A DNA stretch of 64,000 nt from Wolbachia endosymbiont (group A) of Longitarsus flavicornis (GCF_963931955.1 NZ_OZ008337.1:124001-188000); one strand, 5' to 3'. Numbered from the stretch's first letter, positions 26,859 to 36,820 are shown. The notes: generated by a model from the sequence alone, not told the origin. Numbers and translations are program-made.

Positions 26859-28263
26859 ATGTTATTAAAATCATTCAAACAACTATTTAACAGACCAAAG
26901 ATAAAAAGTTCAGCATGGGATGCAGCAGGGTCAGGAAGAAGATTTTTTCACTTTCAACCAGAGTCAGGAAGTATAAATAATTTGCTGTCTCAAAGCCTTA
27001 AAACTTTACGTAGTAGATCACGTGATATGGTGAGAAAAAATCCATATGCAGCAAATATCGTTGATACAATAGTAAGTAACTCTATTGGAACAGGAATAAA
27101 ACCGCAATCAAAAGCAAGAGATGGAGAATTTCGAAAGAAAATACAAGAATTATGGCTAAAATGGACAGATGAAGCAGATAGTAACGGAGTAAGTGATTTT
27201 TATGGATTACAAGCTCTGGTATGTAGGAGCATGATAGAAGGTGGAGAGTGTTTTGTACGCCTCCGACATCGTAAACTCGAAGATGGATTTTCTGTACCAT
27301 TGCAACTTCAAGTATTGGAATCAGAGCATTTGGACAATAAGAGCAATCAAACACTAGCCAATGGTAATGTAATAAGAAACGGGATTGAGTTTTGGGCAAA
27401 GAGAGGCATATTACTTATTTAGAGAACATCCAGGAGAAGGCTCATTTGGAGAATCAGTGAGAGTACCAGCAAACGATGTTTTACATATCTATAGACCACT
27501 AAGACCTGGTCAGATAAGAGGAGAGCCATGGCTTTCTAATATACTGCTAAAGCTTTATGAGCTTGATCAATACGATGATGCAGAATTAGTAAGAAAAAAG
27601 ACAGCGGCGATGTTTGCAGGATTTATTACGAGACTCGATCCAGAAGCAAATATTTTAGGTGAGGCGCAAGCAAATGAGCAAGGAGTAGCACTATCTGGAC
27701 TGGAACCTGGAACAATGCAGCTTTTAGACCCAGGAGAAGATATAAAATTTTCAGAGCCGTCTGATGTTGGAGGAAGTTATGAAGCATTCATGAGACAGCA
27801 GCTAAGGGCAATAGCAATAGGCACAGGAATAACATATGAGCAACTAACAGGAGATTTAACAGGCGTTAATTATTCATCCATTCGAGCGGGATTAATAGAG
27901 TTTCGTCGTCGATGCGCTATGCTGCAACATAACATTATGGTATTCCAGTTTTGCAGACCAGTATGGAGTAGATGGCTAGAGTTAGCAGTACTTTCTGGAG
28001 AACTCTGTATAGATGAAAAAGTAGTAAAAGCAGCGAAAGAAGAAGTAAAATGGATACCACAGGGATTTGATTGGGTGGATCCTTTAAAAGATCAACAAGC
28101 ACAGCAAATGGCAGTAAGGAATGGATTTAAGAGTCGATCGGAAGTAGTATCAGAAATGGGTTACGATGTTGAAGAAATTGACCAAGAAATAGCAGAAGAT
28201 CAAAAGCGTGCTGATTCTCTCAACCTTTTCTTTGATTCTGATGTCAGGACACAAACAAAATAA
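26859..28263 (+). pseudogene. phage portal protein (lambda gpB family), one frameshift
   Basis: The portal forms the ring through which DNA enters the head. The first frame (26859-27422) covers MLLKSFKQLFNRPK to NGIEF. The second (about 27385-28263) resumes with FGQREAYYLFREHPGEG and contains RPGQIRGEPWLS, the EQLTGDLTGVNYSS signature and PVWSRWLEL. The two frames join at GAGTTTTGGG near 27388-27397: one extra T in the T-run separates EF from GQREAYY. Restoring it gives about 467 aa, a normal size. Unless rescued by slippage, this prophage cannot build heads. Confidence 0.88.
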
Positions 28264-28277
28264 GTCTCGTTTACTTT

Positions 28278-29330
28278 ATGGAAATTTTACAAACCAACTG
28301 GCTATGTAGGCCGATGATGATAGAGCAAAAAAGCTTTGACCTGTTGTCACTATATAACGGAAAACAACCTATCTTGAAAAATATAAAACATGCAGTAAAT
28401 CAGAATATAGAAAAAACAGCAGTAATAGCAATACATGGAATTTTGACCAAAAAACCAGGGGCTTTTGACGATTTTCTGGGAATGACATCATATGAGAAAA
28501 TTCAAGAAGAAATAGAAGAAGCATTATCAAACAAAGATATAGAAACTATTCTGCTTGATATAGATAGCCCCGGAGGAGAGGTAAACGGTATATTTGACCT
28601 AGCTGACTTTATTTATGAATCAAGAGCAAAAAAGAGGATAATAGCGATAGCAAATGATGATGCATACTCTGCTGCATATGCTATAGCTTCAAGCGCTGAG
28701 AAGGTATTTGTGAGCAGAACTTCTGGTGTTGGCAGTATTGGAGTAATAGCAAGTCATATAGATCAAAGTAGATTTGATGAAAAGCAAGGTATTAAGTACA
28801 CCACAATCTTTGCTGGTAGTCGAAAGAATGATTTAAACCCACATGAGCCAATGACGTCTGAAAGTCTGGAAAGCTTACAAAAAGAAGTAGATCGACTATA
28901 TGAAATGTTTTTGCAGCTAATAGCAAGGAACAGAGGTCTTTCAATTGAAAAGATTCGATTAACAGAGGCAGGGCTATATTTTGGGGAGAAAGCAGTAGAA
29001 ATAGGCCTTGCAGACGGAATGACAATTCTTTCATCTATTAATAAAAACAGGAGTATTACTATGAATGAACAAACTACAAATGACCTAGAAACTGATAATT
29101 TAACCAAGTATCGTACTGAAGTTCTTGAATTAATACGTTTATGTAATTTATCACGAATGCCAGAGAAAATAGGAGAATTTATTGAGCAGGGCGTAAGTAT
29201 TGAGCAAGCAAGGGAAGTTTTAATGGAACTGCTAGCAGAGCGAACGAAGAAGACAGAGATACTGAGTGCAATATCACAGAATTCGCCGAAAGATTTGATG
29301 ATGCAAGTAGCGAAAAGTCGGTGTATTTAA
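28278..29330 (+). CDS. S49-family (SppA-like) prohead protease with scaffold-like tail (gpC type)
   Basis: This enzyme processes the portal and scaffold during head assembly. In 350 aa, the conserved LLDIDSPGGEVNG block lies at about 92-104. The catalytic Ser lies in DDAYSAAYAIAS near residue 130, and the candidate Lys in AGSRKNDLNP near 183. Residues after about 260 (MNEQTTNDLETD to the end) form a charged helical tail that could act as scaffold. An internal ATG near 29060 could start a separate scaffold, as in lambda Nu3. Follows the portal after 14 bp. Confidence 0.85.
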   Translation: MEILQTNWLCRPMMIEQKSFDLLSLYNGKQPILKNIKHAVNQNIEKTAVIAIHGILTKKPGAFDDFLGMTSYEKIQEEIEEALSNKDIETILLDIDSPGGEVNGIFDLADFIYESRAKKRIIAIANDDAYSAAYAIASSAEKVFVSRTSGVGSIGVIASHIDQSRFDEKQGIKYTTIFAGSRKNDLNPHEPMTSESLESLQKEVDRLYEMFLQLIARNRGLSIEKIRLTEAGLYFGEKAVEIGLADGMTILSSINKNRSITMNEQTTNDLETDNLTKYRTEVLELIRLCNLSRMPEKIGEFIEQGVSIEQAREVLMELLAERTKKTEILSAISQNSPKDLMMQVAKSRCI

Positions 29331-29338
29331 ATTTTATA

Positions 29339-29371
29339 ACCGCCGTATATAGCATTGACAAAAGCGGCGGT
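29339..29371 (+). promoter_or_regulatory. hairpin between protease and decoration genes
   Basis: ACCGCCG at 29339-29345 pairs with CGGCGGT at 29365-29371, with a 19-base loop. The GC-rich stem stands out in this AT-rich operon. It lies just before the AAGGAGAA ribosome site of the decoration gene. It could protect or process the mRNA for the abundantly needed decoration and capsid proteins. Confidence 0.4.
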
Positions 29372-29393
29372 AAGCAATTAAGGAGAAAATTTT

Positions 29394-29753
29394 ATGAGTT
29401 GTATAACCGAACAAAATAATCTGGGTGACCTATTAAAGTATGAGGCATCAAGTCTATATTCAAGAGATCAGATAACAGTAGCCAAGGGACAAAATCTTAA
29501 ACTTGGTACAGTTGTTGGTTGTGATAAAGACAACATGATTAAGATAATAAATCCAACTGCCACAGATGGAGCGATAGGTGTGATAATAAGCGATGTAAAC
29601 GCAAAGGAAAATACTAAAGGAGTCATTGTTACTCGTGGTGCAATGCTAGCAGATTATGCAGTTGTATGGCCAGCAAATATTACTGAAGAACAGAAAAATG
29701 CAGCAATAAAGCAGCTTGAAGGACGAGGAATCATTATCCGCAAGGGAGTTTAA
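29394..29753 (+). CDS. phage head decoration protein (lambda gpD type)
   Basis: A 119-aa protein with GQNLKLGTVVGCDKDN, TDGAIGVIISDVNAKE and GVIVTRGAMLADYAVVWP, the layout of HDPD-family decoration proteins that stabilise the expanded head. Start ATG follows AAGGAGAAAATTTT. It sits between the S49 protease and the capsid gene, as in lambda-like head modules. The sequence looks intact. Confidence 0.85.
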   Translation: MSCITEQNNLGDLLKYEASSLYSRDQITVAKGQNLKLGTVVGCDKDNMIKIINPTATDGAIGVIISDVNAKENTKGVIVTRGAMLADYAVVWPANITEEQKNAAIKQLEGRGIIIRKGV

Positions 29754-29777
29754 CTAAAATTAATAAGGAGAAAAAGA

Positions 29778-30379
29778 ATGCAAAATCCATTTACAAATAC
29801 AGCATTTAGTATGACGGCACTAACAAATGCGATGAATATATTGCCGATAAATTATGGACGAGTTGAAAATTTAAATTTGTTTCCAAGTAAGTCAGTAAGA
29901 TTTAGACATATTACCATAGAAGAGCAAAATGGAGTATTAAGTTTACTACCAACGCAGTTACCCGGAGCACCAGCAACAGTAGGAAAAAGAGGAAAAAGAA
30001 AGGTAAGAACATTTACGATTCCGCATATTCCACATGATGATGTAGTGCTGCCAGAGGAAGTACAGGGAATAAGGGCATTTGGATCAGAAAGTGAACTGAA
30101 AGCGTTGGCAGATGTAATAACTGATCATTTGCAGCTAATGAGAAACAAACATGCAATAACGTTAGAGCATTTGCGTATGGGAGCGCTGAAAGGAATCATT
30201 CTTGATGCTGACGGATCAGAATTATTAAATCTGTACAACGAATTTGAAATAACACCAAAAGTAGTAAATTTTGCCCTTGGAATAGCAACAACTGATGTAA
30301 AGCGTAAGTGTCTGGAAGTACTCCGGCATATAGAAGATAACCTAAGTGGTGAATATATGACTGGAGTTCATGCACTCAT
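29778..30379 (+). pseudogene. major capsid protein (gpE family), 3'-truncated by IS110
   Basis: The frame starts MQNPFTNTAFSMTALTNAMN with AATAAGGAGAAAAAG before it. About 200 native residues follow, including NLFPSKSVRFRHITIEE and HIEDNLSGEYMTGVHALIS. After HALIS the expected capsid sequence stops and the frame runs 17 more codons through the IS110 left end to 30437. The usual length is about 330 aa, so a third of the protein, including part of the core fold, is missing. No head or tail genes follow beyond the IS. Confidence 0.85.
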
Positions 30380-31998
30380 AAGCGTCAAACAGACGAAATC
30401 TGTCAAACCAGGAAGAAACTCCCAATTTAAGTTTTGAGTAATTTCTGATATAACTTTGTGAGAAGCGCTTTTGCAGTTATAACCGACCAAGTCACTGGTG
30501 CCTTTAGTGCCCGTTCGTAAGCGTGGTTTTGGGAGGAACGGTCAAATCATTGATGGAGTTTTTGTAGACTACCTCGGTTAGGAGATTGTACTATCAACCG
30601 TTCCAAGCTGAAGCGTTTCCCTATTACAAATTATACGAAGGAGTTGCCATGAAAAAAGCAAAAAGTAAATTAGAAATAGTGAATCCTGATGCAGCAGGGA
30701 TTGATGTTGGTTCATCTGTACATTATGTATGTGTACCTGAAGGAAGAGATGAACAACGTATCCAAAAATTTGGCTGCTTCACTGAAGACCTTCATAATTT
30801 AGCACGGTGGTTGAAAAAATGTAAAGTTACAACTGTAGCTATGGAATCAACAGGAGTATACTGGATTCCTTTATTTCAAGTACTCGAATCATATGGGTTT
30901 GAAGTAAAACTGGTAAATGCGCGACATGTAAAAAATGTACCTGGAAGAAAGTCAGATGTTCAGGACTGTCAGTGGTTACAACAACTACACAGTTATGGAC
31001 TACTTCATGGATCATTCAGACCCGATGATCAAATTTGTGTATTGCGTAGTTATGTGCGGCAACGTAAAAGTCTTACTGAAAGTGCATCTACACATGTTCT
31101 GCGTATGCAGAAGGCATTAATTCAAATGAATATACAGCTGCATAAAGTTATAAGAGATATTACTGGAGTAACTGGTATGAAAATTATCAAGGCTATAATC
31201 GAAGGCGAAAGGGATCCTGAGAAATTGGTTGAATTCAGGGATGCACGAATAAAAAATGATCAGTCTACTATTGCAAAAGCGTTAGCTGGTGACTATAGAG
31301 AGGAACACTTATTCACGCTAAAGCAAGAATTTGAACTATATAATATCTATCAAGAAAAAATAGCAGAATGTGATAGAAATATTGAGGCCTATTACAAAAC
31401 GTTCGAAACAAAACCTGGCGAAAGTAAACAGTTGAGTAAGGAAAAGAATAAGCATAGAAAAAGTAAGCCAAACTTTGCTTTGCACGAGGAACTGCACCGG
31501 ATAACTGGTATGGATTTTACTAAAGTTCCAGGGCTTGATGTACTAAGTGTACAGACCATAATTTCAGAAACTGGTATAAACCATAGTAAATGGTCAACAG
31601 AAAAACACTTCTCATCGTGGTTAGGACTCAGCCCTGCCAATAAAATTACAGGAGAAAAAGTGTTTAGCACAAGAACGCGTAAAGTCATTAATCGTGCTGC
31701 GAATGCATTTCGAATGGCTGCTAATTCTGTGGGAAATAGTAAAAGTGCATTAGGTGCATACTACAGGAAATTAAAAAAACGATTAGGAGCGCCAAAAGCA
31801 ATAACAGCTACTGCAAGAAAGATAGCGTGCATATTTTATAGTATGCTCAAATACGGACAGGAATATGTAGAAAAAGGAATGGAATACTATGAAATACGCT
31901 ATAAAGATAGAACTGTAAAAAATTTGATCAAAAGAGCAAAGGAACTTGGCTATCTCTTGGTAAAAAAAGATGAGTTAGTTCAAGGAGTTTCTTAGGAG
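30380..31998 (+). mobile_element. IS110-family insertion sequence
   Basis: The left noncoding part (about 30380-30648) and the transposase form the element. IS110 elements lack clear terminal inverted repeats, so the edges are set by where the capsid frame ends on the left and the 31975-32571 frame ends on the right. The long left noncoding region is where this family is known to encode its bridge RNA. The left flank is phage capsid and the right flank an unrelated leftward gene. Confidence 0.75.
30649..31995 (+). CDS. IS110-family transposase (DEDD recombinase)
   Basis: The 448-aa protein starts at 30649 after GAAGGAGTTGCC; the frame is open further upstream without a ribosome site. The N-terminal RuvC-like DEDD domain shows AGIDVGSSVHYV (first Asp), AMESTGVYW (Glu) and KSDVQDCQWLQ (Asp pair). 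The C-terminal transposase_20 domain contains VPGLDVLSVQTIISETG and SWLGLSPANKITGEK. It looks full length and intact, so the element may be active. Confidence 0.92.
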   Translation: MKKAKSKLEIVNPDAAGIDVGSSVHYVCVPEGRDEQRIQKFGCFTEDLHNLARWLKKCKVTTVAMESTGVYWIPLFQVLESYGFEVKLVNARHVKNVPGRKSDVQDCQWLQQLHSYGLLHGSFRPDDQICVLRSYVRQRKSLTESASTHVLRMQKALIQMNIQLHKVIRDITGVTGMKIIKAIIEGERDPEKLVEFRDARIKNDQSTIAKALAGDYREEHLFTLKQEFELYNIYQEKIAECDRNIEAYYKTFETKPGESKQLSKEKNKHRKSKPNFALHEELHRITGMDFTKVPGLDVLSVQTIISETGINHSKWSTEKHFSSWLGLSPANKITGEKVFSTRTRKVINRAANAFRMAANSVGNSKSALGAYYRKLKKRLGAPKAITATARKIACIFYSMLKYGQEYVEKGMEYYEIRYKDRTVKNLIKRAKELGYLLVKKDELVQGVS

Positions 31999-32571
31999 GC
32001 TTTGATATATTTCATGAATGTTAGTGTTGTTAGTATAGTCTTCTAGTTCTTTTGAAATCTCAGCCTCTAATTTTGCAACCTCATTTTCTAGTATAGAATA
32101 GTATTTTTGCTTCAATTGATCACTCAATACTGATTTACCACCATCCAGAGCATTTAAAATGTCTTGTTTGCATACCTCAATTTCTTTAGAAATTTTAGAA
32201 TTGTGTTGTAGCTCCGCTTCTTGTATATCTTGATCCATTTTGGCCTGTAATTTTTTACTGATCTCATCAAAATCTTTGGATAAATTCCTGTGAACAAGGT
32301 ATTTTAATATAATAGGTAAAGCTAGCGCATTTTCTTTATAAAGTGAAGACAAAAGCTCTAAAGCGAAAGAATTAGGTATTGCTTCTCTTGGTAGAGTTAA
32401 AGTTAAAATTTTATTGCCAAAGTAATAATGTTTCATAACTAACTCTACCAAAGAATCTTTGAATCCTTTTCGATCATCTATATTAAATATATTGCCAACA
32501 AAGAATTCTTCTAATGCTTTAAAAGGACAACGGTTTTTCTCTAATTTTACTTTTATAATACGGCTTAACAT
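31975..32571 (-). pseudogene. hypothetical coiled-coil protein, C-terminus replaced by IS110 end
   Basis: The ATG at 32571 (MLSRIIKVKLEKN) follows GAGGTTACG and is preferred to the ATG at 32610. About 192 native residues follow, first mixed (ALEEFFVGNIFNI, LTLTLPREAIPNSFALEL), then a long charged coiled coil (ISKKLQAKMDQDIQEAEL, KYYSILENEVAKLEAEISKE). The last few residues before the stop at 31975 are inside the IS110 right end, so the natural C-terminus is lost. No family recognised. Its orientation is opposite to the phage genes, and it is probably chromosomal. The 32611-32838 gap has no feature beyond AT-rich promoter-like sequence. Confidence 0.5.
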
Positions 32572-32838
32572 CGTAACCTCACTAATTATTTTATGCACGC
32601 AGTTTAACACTATTTTAATTACTTGTCAAAAGAGTATAATTATTAACTATAATATTTAATTAATAAAGCTTTGTTTCGTTTAATAAGGAGCAATCTAAGA
32701 TAGACGGCTGTTAGAAACTCTCATTGCTGCCTTTTTGTTAACAGTGGTATTAGACTTCAAGTTACTGCAAAAAATGTTTTAAAACATAATTGACTTTGCT
32801 TAGTTAATACTCCAAATTATAAAAAAACAGATAGTTCT

Positions 32839-33624
32839 ATGACGACAAGTCTATTACAAGGCAAAAAGGGGTTAATAACTGGAATAATAAATAAGAGATC
32901 AATAGCATACGGTATAGCAAAAACTCTCTCAGAGCACGGGGCAGAACTTGCAATCACCTACCAGAATGAAATAATAAAAGAAAAACTATCACCAATAGCA
33001 GATGAATTAAATGTGGAGCTAATATTACACTGTAACGTTTCAAATGAAAAAATCATAGATAACACTTTTGAAATAATAGAGAAAAAATGGGGTACTCTTG
33101 ACTTTTTGGTTCATGCAATAGCGTTCTCCGATAAAAATGAGTTAAATGGCAAATATGTCAATACTTCACTGAATAACTTCCTCAATGCAATGCATATATC
33201 ATGCTATTCTTTTACTGCTTTAGCGCAAAGAGCTGAAAAAATGATGTCAAGTGGTGGTAATTTACTTACTTTATCTTATTATGGCGCTGAAAAAGTTATG
33301 CCAAATTATAACGTTATGGGTTTATGTAAAGCAGCACTTGAAGCAAGTGTAAAATATATAGCATGTGATCTCGGGCCACAAAATATCAGAGTAAATGCAA
33401 TTTCCGCTGGTCCAATCAGAACTTTAGCATCTTCTGGAATAAGCGATTTTCACTCCATATCAGAATGGAATAGAAATAATTCTCCGCTCAGACGCAATGT
33501 TACAATAGAGGATGTTGGCAAGGCAGCGTTATACTTATTAAGCGACTTAAGTAGTGGCACTACTGGGGAAATTTTGCACGTTGATTCAGGATATAACGTT
33601 GTGGGAATGAAGGTAGTTGACTGA
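32839..33624 (+). CDS. fabI: enoyl-[acyl-carrier-protein] reductase FabI
   Basis: It catalyses the last, NADH-dependent step of each fatty acid elongation cycle in the cytoplasm. The 261-aa length is normal. The nucleotide-binding GIINKRSIAYGIA lies at residues 15-28. The VHAIAFSDK segment lies near 93. The catalytic Tyr/Lys pair lies in NYNVMGLCKAALEASVKY (Tyr about 156, Lys about 163), and AISAGPIRTLA forms the substrate loop. It is monocistronic and converges with secD across 17 bp. The spacing suggests the two genes share a termination region. Confidence 0.95.
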   Translation: MTTSLLQGKKGLITGIINKRSIAYGIAKTLSEHGAELAITYQNEIIKEKLSPIADELNVELILHCNVSNEKIIDNTFEIIEKKWGTLDFLVHAIAFSDKNELNGKYVNTSLNNFLNAMHISCYSFTALAQRAEKMMSSGGNLLTLSYYGAEKVMPNYNVMGLCKAALEASVKYIACDLGPQNIRVNAISAGPIRTLASSGISDFHSISEWNRNNSPLRRNVTIEDVGKAALYLLSDLSSGTTGEILHVDSGYNVVGMKVVD

Positions 33625-33640
33625 GATCTAAATCCTTAAT

Positions 33641-35146
33641 TCAAAGCGCTAGTTCCTTCGGGTTCATACACAACTCTATCAGGAGTTTTGTGACTGTGAT
33701 TGCAGAAAACATCGAACATAAAATTCCTATTGATAGAGTGACAGAAAAGCCTCTTATTGCTCCACTGCCAATAATGAACATTATTCCTGCAGCAATTAAT
33801 GTAGTGATATTTGAATCCAGTATTGTCTTTATAGCGTTTTTAAACCCTTCTTCAATAGCACGTTCCACTCTCTTGCCAGATTTGATTTCCTCACGAATTC
33901 GCTCAAATATTAAAACATTTGCATCCACCGCCATACCGACAGTGAGTGCAATACCGGCAATTCCAGGTAAAGTTAGAGTTGCTTCAAGCAGAGTGAGAAT
34001 TGATAATATAAGAATTACATTAGAAAAAAGCGCAACAGAGGCCAATACACCTAATTTGCCGTAAGTGATGATTATAAATAAAGCCACGGCTACAATAGAG
34101 ATTGTTGCTGCCATTTCCCCTGCCTTTATTGATTCTTCTCCAAGGCTTGGGCCAATATTTTTTTCTTCAATTATTTTAAGTGGTGCTGGCAGTGCTCCAG
34201 ATTTTAAAAGTATTGCAAGTTCGCTTGCTTGTTTTTCAGTAAAATTACCGCTAATTTCTCCCTCTCCATTTAAAATTGGCTCACGTATTGTAGGTACTGT
34301 TAAAACTGTGTTATCCAGAACAATTGCAAAAGGTTTTCCTACATTTTCTTTAGTGATTTTCGCGAATCTTTTACTCGCTATGCTGTCAAATTTAAAATGC
34401 ACTGTCGGTTTACCTAAATTGCCGAATCTAACTGATGCGTTAACCAGCGAATCGCCACCTATTTCAGTTTTGCGGAATATTGGATAAGAATTACCTAAAG
34501 AATCCTTGAGCATGACAGTAGTTTCGTGATCTATATCCTGCACCTTGGCTATGTTAGTGTTTGCCAAATGAAAAGCTAGCTTAGCAGTTTTGCCAAGCAA
34601 AGATTTTATCTGCTTGGTGTCTTCTACTCCAGGCACCTGCACTAATATTTTATTCTGCCCTTGTTTTTGAACGCTGACTTCCTTTGTGCCAAGTTTGTCC
34701 AAACGGCGCTGGACATTGTTTATTGATTCTGCAACTACTTCACTGATCAAAGAATTTTTATAATGGGGTTTATACGAAATGAGAATTGAAGAATCTTTTT
34801 TATTTAGCTCTAAATTTGGATTTATCGCATTAATCAACACAGATGCTTTTTTATAATCATCAATATTATTTAAAGTTACAACGCTATTTTGTACGTTAGA
34901 TTCAATATTTTTTGTTAGCAATGTCTCTTTTATCTCACCTGCTAGCATGACTAGCTTTTCCTTAAAATAGAAGTCTAAGTCTATGTTTAGAAGCAAAGAT
35001 GCCCCTCCTTTCAGGTCAAGGCCTAAGTTTATTCTTTTTTTCGAAATAAAAAGCTTATTATCAAAGAAATTTGGTAGTGTTATGTATAAAGCAAGTAAAC
35101 AGATGCATAATACTGAAAAAGATTTGACTATAAGCCTGTTGTACAT
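33641..35146 (-). CDS. secD: protein translocase subunit SecD
   Basis: SecD with SecF uses the proton gradient to pull exported proteins through SecYEG. The preferred start is 35146 (MYNRLIVKSFS), which places the first membrane helix (residues 8-25) at the N-terminus as in the family; the frame is open up to 35233. LGLDLKGGASLLL near 45-58 is the SecD signature. The large periplasmic domain follows to about 330, then five membrane helices with GMAVDANVLIFERIREE. At 501 aa it is a normal size. The gene for SecF is not in the window. Confidence 0.92.
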   Translation of the reverse strand: MYNRLIVKSFSVLCICLLALYITLPNFFDNKLFISKKRINLGLDLKGGASLLLNIDLDFYFKEKLVMLAGEIKETLLTKNIESNVQNSVVTLNNIDDYKKASVLINAINPNLELNKKDSSILISYKPHYKNSLISEVVAESINNVQRRLDKLGTKEVSVQKQGQNKILVQVPGVEDTKQIKSLLGKTAKLAFHLANTNIAKVQDIDHETTVMLKDSLGNSYPIFRKTEIGGDSLVNASVRFGNLGKPTVHFKFDSIASKRFAKITKENVGKPFAIVLDNTVLTVPTIREPILNGEGEISGNFTEKQASELAILLKSGALPAPLKIIEEKNIGPSLGEESIKAGEMAATISIVAVALFIIITYGKLGVLASVALFSNVILILSILTLLEATLTLPGIAGIALTVGMAVDANVLIFERIREEIKSGKRVERAIEEGFKNAIKTILDSNITTLIAAGIMFIIGSGAIRGFSVTLSIGILCSMFSAITVTKLLIELCMNPKELAL

Positions 35147-35228
35147 AAGTTGTAGGTTTAAAATTGCAGTGTAAGTTAAAAATAGATTTTTGTAAAATTC
35201 TCTATTGCCCAAATAACCTATGGTGTCA

Positions 35229-35720
35229 TGCAAGTAGCCCGCAGAAACGAAAAAACTTACTTGACAAACTCCGCCAGTCCTCTTATCATGATAGTGAAGC
35301 TATTTATTTATCTTCGCAATCTGTGCAGGTTAATGACAAAAAACTTAGGGTATTTGGCGTCTCATGTTTAATTTTTCGCACTACGTGCATCGCATGTCTT
35401 TAAAAATTTTTAGGTTTTTACCTATATAAGCCGAAACGCGCTTACAAAGCGTTTAAGACAGCAAAAAACGTCAAATTGACAAGGGAGAATTTGAATACTA
35501 GCTACCCTAGGGTTTCTTTGCCTTTTTTCCTGCTTGGTAAATTTCTTAAACACTTGCGGTGTAGGTTAGTTGCAAGTTAAAAGCAGCTAAATCGCTCTTA
35601 ATCAAGCGTTTTAGAATAAAAAAAACGCCGATATTTTAGTACATAGTAAATAGCCAACCACCACGGGGCTTCTTTTGCCTTTTTTTTCATTTGGTAAATT
35701 TCTTAACATTTATAGCTAAA
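35229..35720 (+). repeat. dispersed roughly 0.5-kb repeat, copy 1
   Basis: It begins CAAGTAGCCCGCAGAAAC, carries a sigma70-like promoter at 35261-35289, and ends near AAATTTCTTAACATTTATAG. The copy at 60819-61267 (minus strand) is colinear with it, and parts occur at 43817-44042 and 45957-46034. A segment of about 25 bp around TTTGCCTTTTTT and GGTAAATTTCTTAA occurs twice inside. Broken reading frames are visible (for example YKPKRAYKAFKT), so it may be a decayed small gene or a noncoding RNA unit. Confidence 0.65.
35261..35289 (+). promoter_or_regulatory. sigma70-type promoter in dispersed repeat copy 1
   Basis: TTGACA at 35261-35266 and TATCAT at 35284-35289, separated by exactly 17 bp. The same two boxes and spacing occur in the other two copies of the repeat, with conserved spacer sequence CGCCAGYCCTCT. 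It points away from secD. Confidence 0.65.
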
Positions 35721-35721
35721 C

Positions 35722-35833
35722 GACAACCGTCATCCCGCTGCTTGTTAGCGGGATCTAGAGATACCGCGAATGAATCGCGGTATGACGGTTCGCGGCGGCA
35801 TGACGATAAGGTTTATACCTTGTCATGCAAGTA
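35722..35833. repeat. 112-bp direct repeat with palindromic element, copy 1
   Basis: It contains CCGTCATCCCGC, GTTAGCGGGATCTAGAG and ATACCGCGAATGAATCGCGG, which can form two hairpins. The unit recurs at 37051-37162 with about two differences, so the pair brackets the complete IS5-type element and a tandem repeat array. Confidence 0.7.
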
Positions 35834-35843
35834 GCTTGACACT

Positions 35844-36737
35844 AGACTTCTTTCAAAATTGTTAGAGAGAGTGTAAGATGAAGTATTTGAAAGCATGAAA
35901 TATAAGGAAATAGAAAAGTTAGAAGGAGAAAAGTTTCGACGTTTAACAGGGGTAAAAAAAGCAACATTTGAGCGAATGGTAGAAATTCTAGAAGTGGAGG
36001 ATAAAAGAAAAAAAGCTAGAAGTGGAAGAAAAAGTAAACTTTGCATAGAAGACAGGCTACTTATGGCACTGGAATATATAAGAGAATATCGTACATATTT
36101 TCATATTGGGCAAAGCTATGGCATGAGTGAAAGTAACAGTTTTAAAATAATAAGATAGGTAGAAGACATATTAATAAAACATCCAGATTTTGCATTACCA
36201 GGAAAAAAAGAGCTATTAAAGAGTGATGTAGAATATGAAGTTTTAGTAATAGACGGAACTGAAACGCCAGTAGAGAGACCAAAAAAAAGCAAAAGCCCTT
36301 CTACTCTGGAAAGAAAAAAAGGCATACTATAAAAACACAAATAGTAACAGAGAAGAAGAGTAAAAAAGTCATATGCACATCTTTCTCGAATGGTAGAAAA
36401 CACGATTTTCGGATGTTTAGAGAATCAAAGGTAGCAATATTACCGGACACCAAAATCTTAGCTGATGCCGGCTACAGGGGAATGCAGAAGATACACAAAA
36501 ATGTTGTATTACCGCACAGGAAAATGAAAAAGAATCCGTTAAGCAAAGAACAAAAAAAAGAGAACAGGGCACTTATGAGCCAAAGGGCAATTGTTGAAAA
36601 CGTAATTGGCTTATTGAAAAGGTTTAAAATCATCTCGGACAGGTATAGAAACCGACGAAAACGTTTTGGTTTAAGGTTTAATTTGATTGCTGCAATTCAC
36701 AATTTTGAGCTCCATACATGAATTTTGAAAGAAGTCT
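35844..36737 (+). mobile_element. IS5-type element, complete copy
   Basis: The inverted ends are AGACTTCTTTCAAAATT (35844-35860) and AATTTTGAAAGAAGTCT (36721-36737), perfect over 17 bp. ACT flanks both sides (35841-35843 and 36738-36740) as a likely 3-bp target duplication. It is 894 bp long and carries a single transposase gene that has a nonsense codon. Its right part is repeated at 7829-8663. Confidence 0.85.
35895..36721 (+). pseudogene. IS5-type transposase (DDE_Tnp_4-like) with internal TAG and frameshift
   Basis: The frame starts MKYKEIEKLEGEKFRRL at 35895, with a helix-turn-helix region up to SYGMSESNSFKIIR, then TAG at 36156-36158. The frame resumes with VEDILIKHPDF and VIDGTETPVERP (first Asp). 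A shift in the A-run near 36283 leads to the last frame, with ADAGYRGM (second Asp) and IVENVIGLLKRF (Glu). The A-run shift may be the family's programmed frameshift. The TAG should abolish the full protein unless suppressed, yet the copy at 7830 has the same TAG. Confidence 0.82.
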
Positions 36738-36820
36738 ACTGGAATCCAGTTTTCCATATAATCTCATCGAAAATGTTGTAACCACTTTCTGTGCTAGTTT
36801 GCTTGCTCACAAGCAAACTT

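Noticed and set aside
35164..35403. 79-aa plus-strand frame upstream of the IS5-type element
   Set aside because: It starts inside the secD leader region and covers the promoter of the dispersed repeat. The other copies do not keep the frame.
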